A stretch of DNA of 64,000 bases from Sacculina carcini. Its lineage: Eukaryota; Arthropoda; Thecostraca; Sacculinidae. A program made the position numbers and the translations under genes. Location of the stretch: positions 310,001 through 374,000 of the forward strand of contig OU696596.1 in assembly GCA_916048095.2 (NCBI GenBank), read 5' to 3'. The notes under the pieces are model-generated. The model was not told where the DNA came from. It saw only the letters and a program-made list of their open reading frames with translations, and did not search any database. The first letter of the stretch is position 1; every line of letters starts with the position of its first letter. This document shows, one piece after another, positions 62,901 to 64,000 of the stretch.

Positions 62901-64000
62901 TGTGCCCCAAGTGTTACCTAAGTGTGCCCTAAGTGTTAACTAAGTGTTACCTAAGTGTGCCCTAAGTGTTACCTAAGTGTGCCCTAACTGTTACCTAAGT
63001 GTGCCCTAACTGTTACCTAAGTGTGCCCTAAGTGTTACCTAAGTGTGCCCTAAGTGTTACCTAAGTGTTACCTAAGTGTGCCCTAAGTGTTACCCAAGTG
63101 TTACCTAAGTGTTACCTAAGTGTTACCTAAGTGTTACCTAAGTATTACCTAAGTGTTACCTAAGTGTGCCCTAAGTGTTACCTAAGTGTGCCCTAACTGT
63201 TACCTAAGTGTGCCCTAAGTGTTACCTAAGTGTGCCCTAAGTGTTACCTAAGTGTGCCCTAAGTGTTACCTAAGTGTGCCCTAAGTGTGCCCTAAGTGTT
63301 ACCTAAGTGTGCCCTAAGTGTTACCTAAGTGTGCCCTAAGTGTTACCTAAGTGTTACTTAAGTGTTACCCAAGTGTGCCCTAAGTGTTACCTAAGTGTGC
63401 CCTAAGTGTTACCTAAGTGTGCCCTAAGTGTTACCTAAGTGTACCCTAAGTGTTACCTAAGTGTTACCTAAGTGTTACCTAAGTGTTACCCAAGTGTTAC
63501 CTAAGTGTGCCCTAAGTGTTACCTAAGTGTGCCCTAAGTGTGCCCTAAGTGTTACCTAAGTGTACCCTTAGTGTTACCCAAGTGTTACCTAAGTGTTACC
63601 TAAGTGTTACCTAAGTGTGCCCTAAGTGTTACCTAAGTGTGCCCTAAGTGTTACCTAAGTGTGCCCTAAGTGTTACCCAAGTGTGCCCTAAGTGTTACCC
63701 AAGTGTGCCCTAAGTGTTACCTAAGTGTGCCCTAAGTGTGCCCTAAGTGTTACCTAAGTGTACCATAAGTGTTACCTAAGTGTTACCTAAGTGTTACCTA
63801 AGTGTTACCTAAGTGTTACCTAAGAGTTACCTAAGTGTTACATAAGTGTTACCTAAGTGTGCCCTAAGTGTTACCTAAGTGTGCCCTAAGTGTTACCTAA
63901 GTGTGCCCTAAGTGTTACCTAAGTGTGCCCTAAGTGTTACCTAAGTGTGCCCTAAGTGTGCCCTAAGTGTTACCTAAGTGTACCATAAGTGTTACCTAAG

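Larger units (their letters stand above)
28322..64000. repeat. 11-bp satellite array, right arm
   Basis: The same A/B satellite continues for about 3,244 monomers to the right edge of the window. AAGT starts at 4 modulo 11 from 28318 up to 56896, one base out of phase with the left arm because of the LINE. After the 7-bp monomer at 56896-56902 it starts at 0 modulo 11 through 63965. Apart from point variants and block duplications there is nothing else: no gene, no second transposon, no RNA gene, and all reading frames are closed about every 33 bp. Confidence 0.98.

Noticed and set aside
1..64000. True telomere made by telomerase
   Set aside because: The TTAGG/TTAGGG match is only part of an 11-bp unit, variants recur in kilobase-scale duplicated blocks, and a LINE sits inside. 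Recombination-driven satellite growth explains this better.
1..64000. Translation of the satellite into a repeat protein
   Set aside because: Each monomer brings a stop on each strand and the 11-bp period cycles through all three frames, so no frame stays open beyond about ten codons.

Overview
The window is almost entirely one tandem satellite array. Its monomer is 11 bp, and the array is broken once by a 5'-truncated non-LTR retrotransposon (LINE). There is no intact host gene, no RNA gene, no CRISPR array and no bacterial-type operon. The only convincing protein homology is the C-terminal part of a LINE reverse transcriptase. Together with a (TAA)n-tailed insertion inside megabase-style satellite DNA, this points to an animal genome, probably an invertebrate. 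From memory, close relatives of this RT C-terminus are common in crustacean and other marine invertebrate assemblies. I cannot name the species, and the clade call (Jockey/CR1-like) is family-level only.

Layout. 1-26802: satellite, about 2,436 monomers. 26803-28321: LINE insertion, made of about 80 bp of junction filler, an open 225-codon RT C-terminal fragment (26883-27557), a T-rich 3' UTR holding a 30-bp minisatellite, a short hairpin, a (TAA)7 tail, and an AAGT target-site duplication (26799-26802 and 28318-28321). 28322-64000: satellite resumes, about 3,244 monomers.

Satellite structure. Two monomers dominate: A = CTAAGTGTTAC and B = CTAAGTGTGCC. They often alternate, giving a 22-bp dimer. 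Rarer point variants (CATATG, GTATTACC, GTGGCC, ACCGAAG, CTAACTG, ACCATGAG and others) recur in the same order and mark higher-order blocks duplicated at offsets of 935, 3091, 3157, 3289 and 11880 bp. All of these are exact multiples of 11. Marker positions show that the 11-bp register holds from base 3 to the LINE and from the LINE to base 56896. I found one off-register monomer (7 bp, 56896-56902), after which the new register holds to the end. Variation is therefore by substitution and block duplication, with essentially no single-base indels.

The LINE sits at a site whose empty form is preserved in paralogous satellite blocks (for example near 7425-7490 and 10515-10580). The insertion can therefore be reconstructed: 1519 bp including a 4-bp duplication. 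The 5' junction holds repeated copies of satellite-like sequence, as expected from template switching when reverse transcription ended.

I saw no new gene system. The items of real interest are the register-locked two-state satellite with telomere-like TTAGG/TTAGGG on its minus strand, the nested higher-order duplications, and the reconstructable LINE insertion. All coordinates and counts were read by eye. Block edges are good to roughly one or two monomers unless stated.
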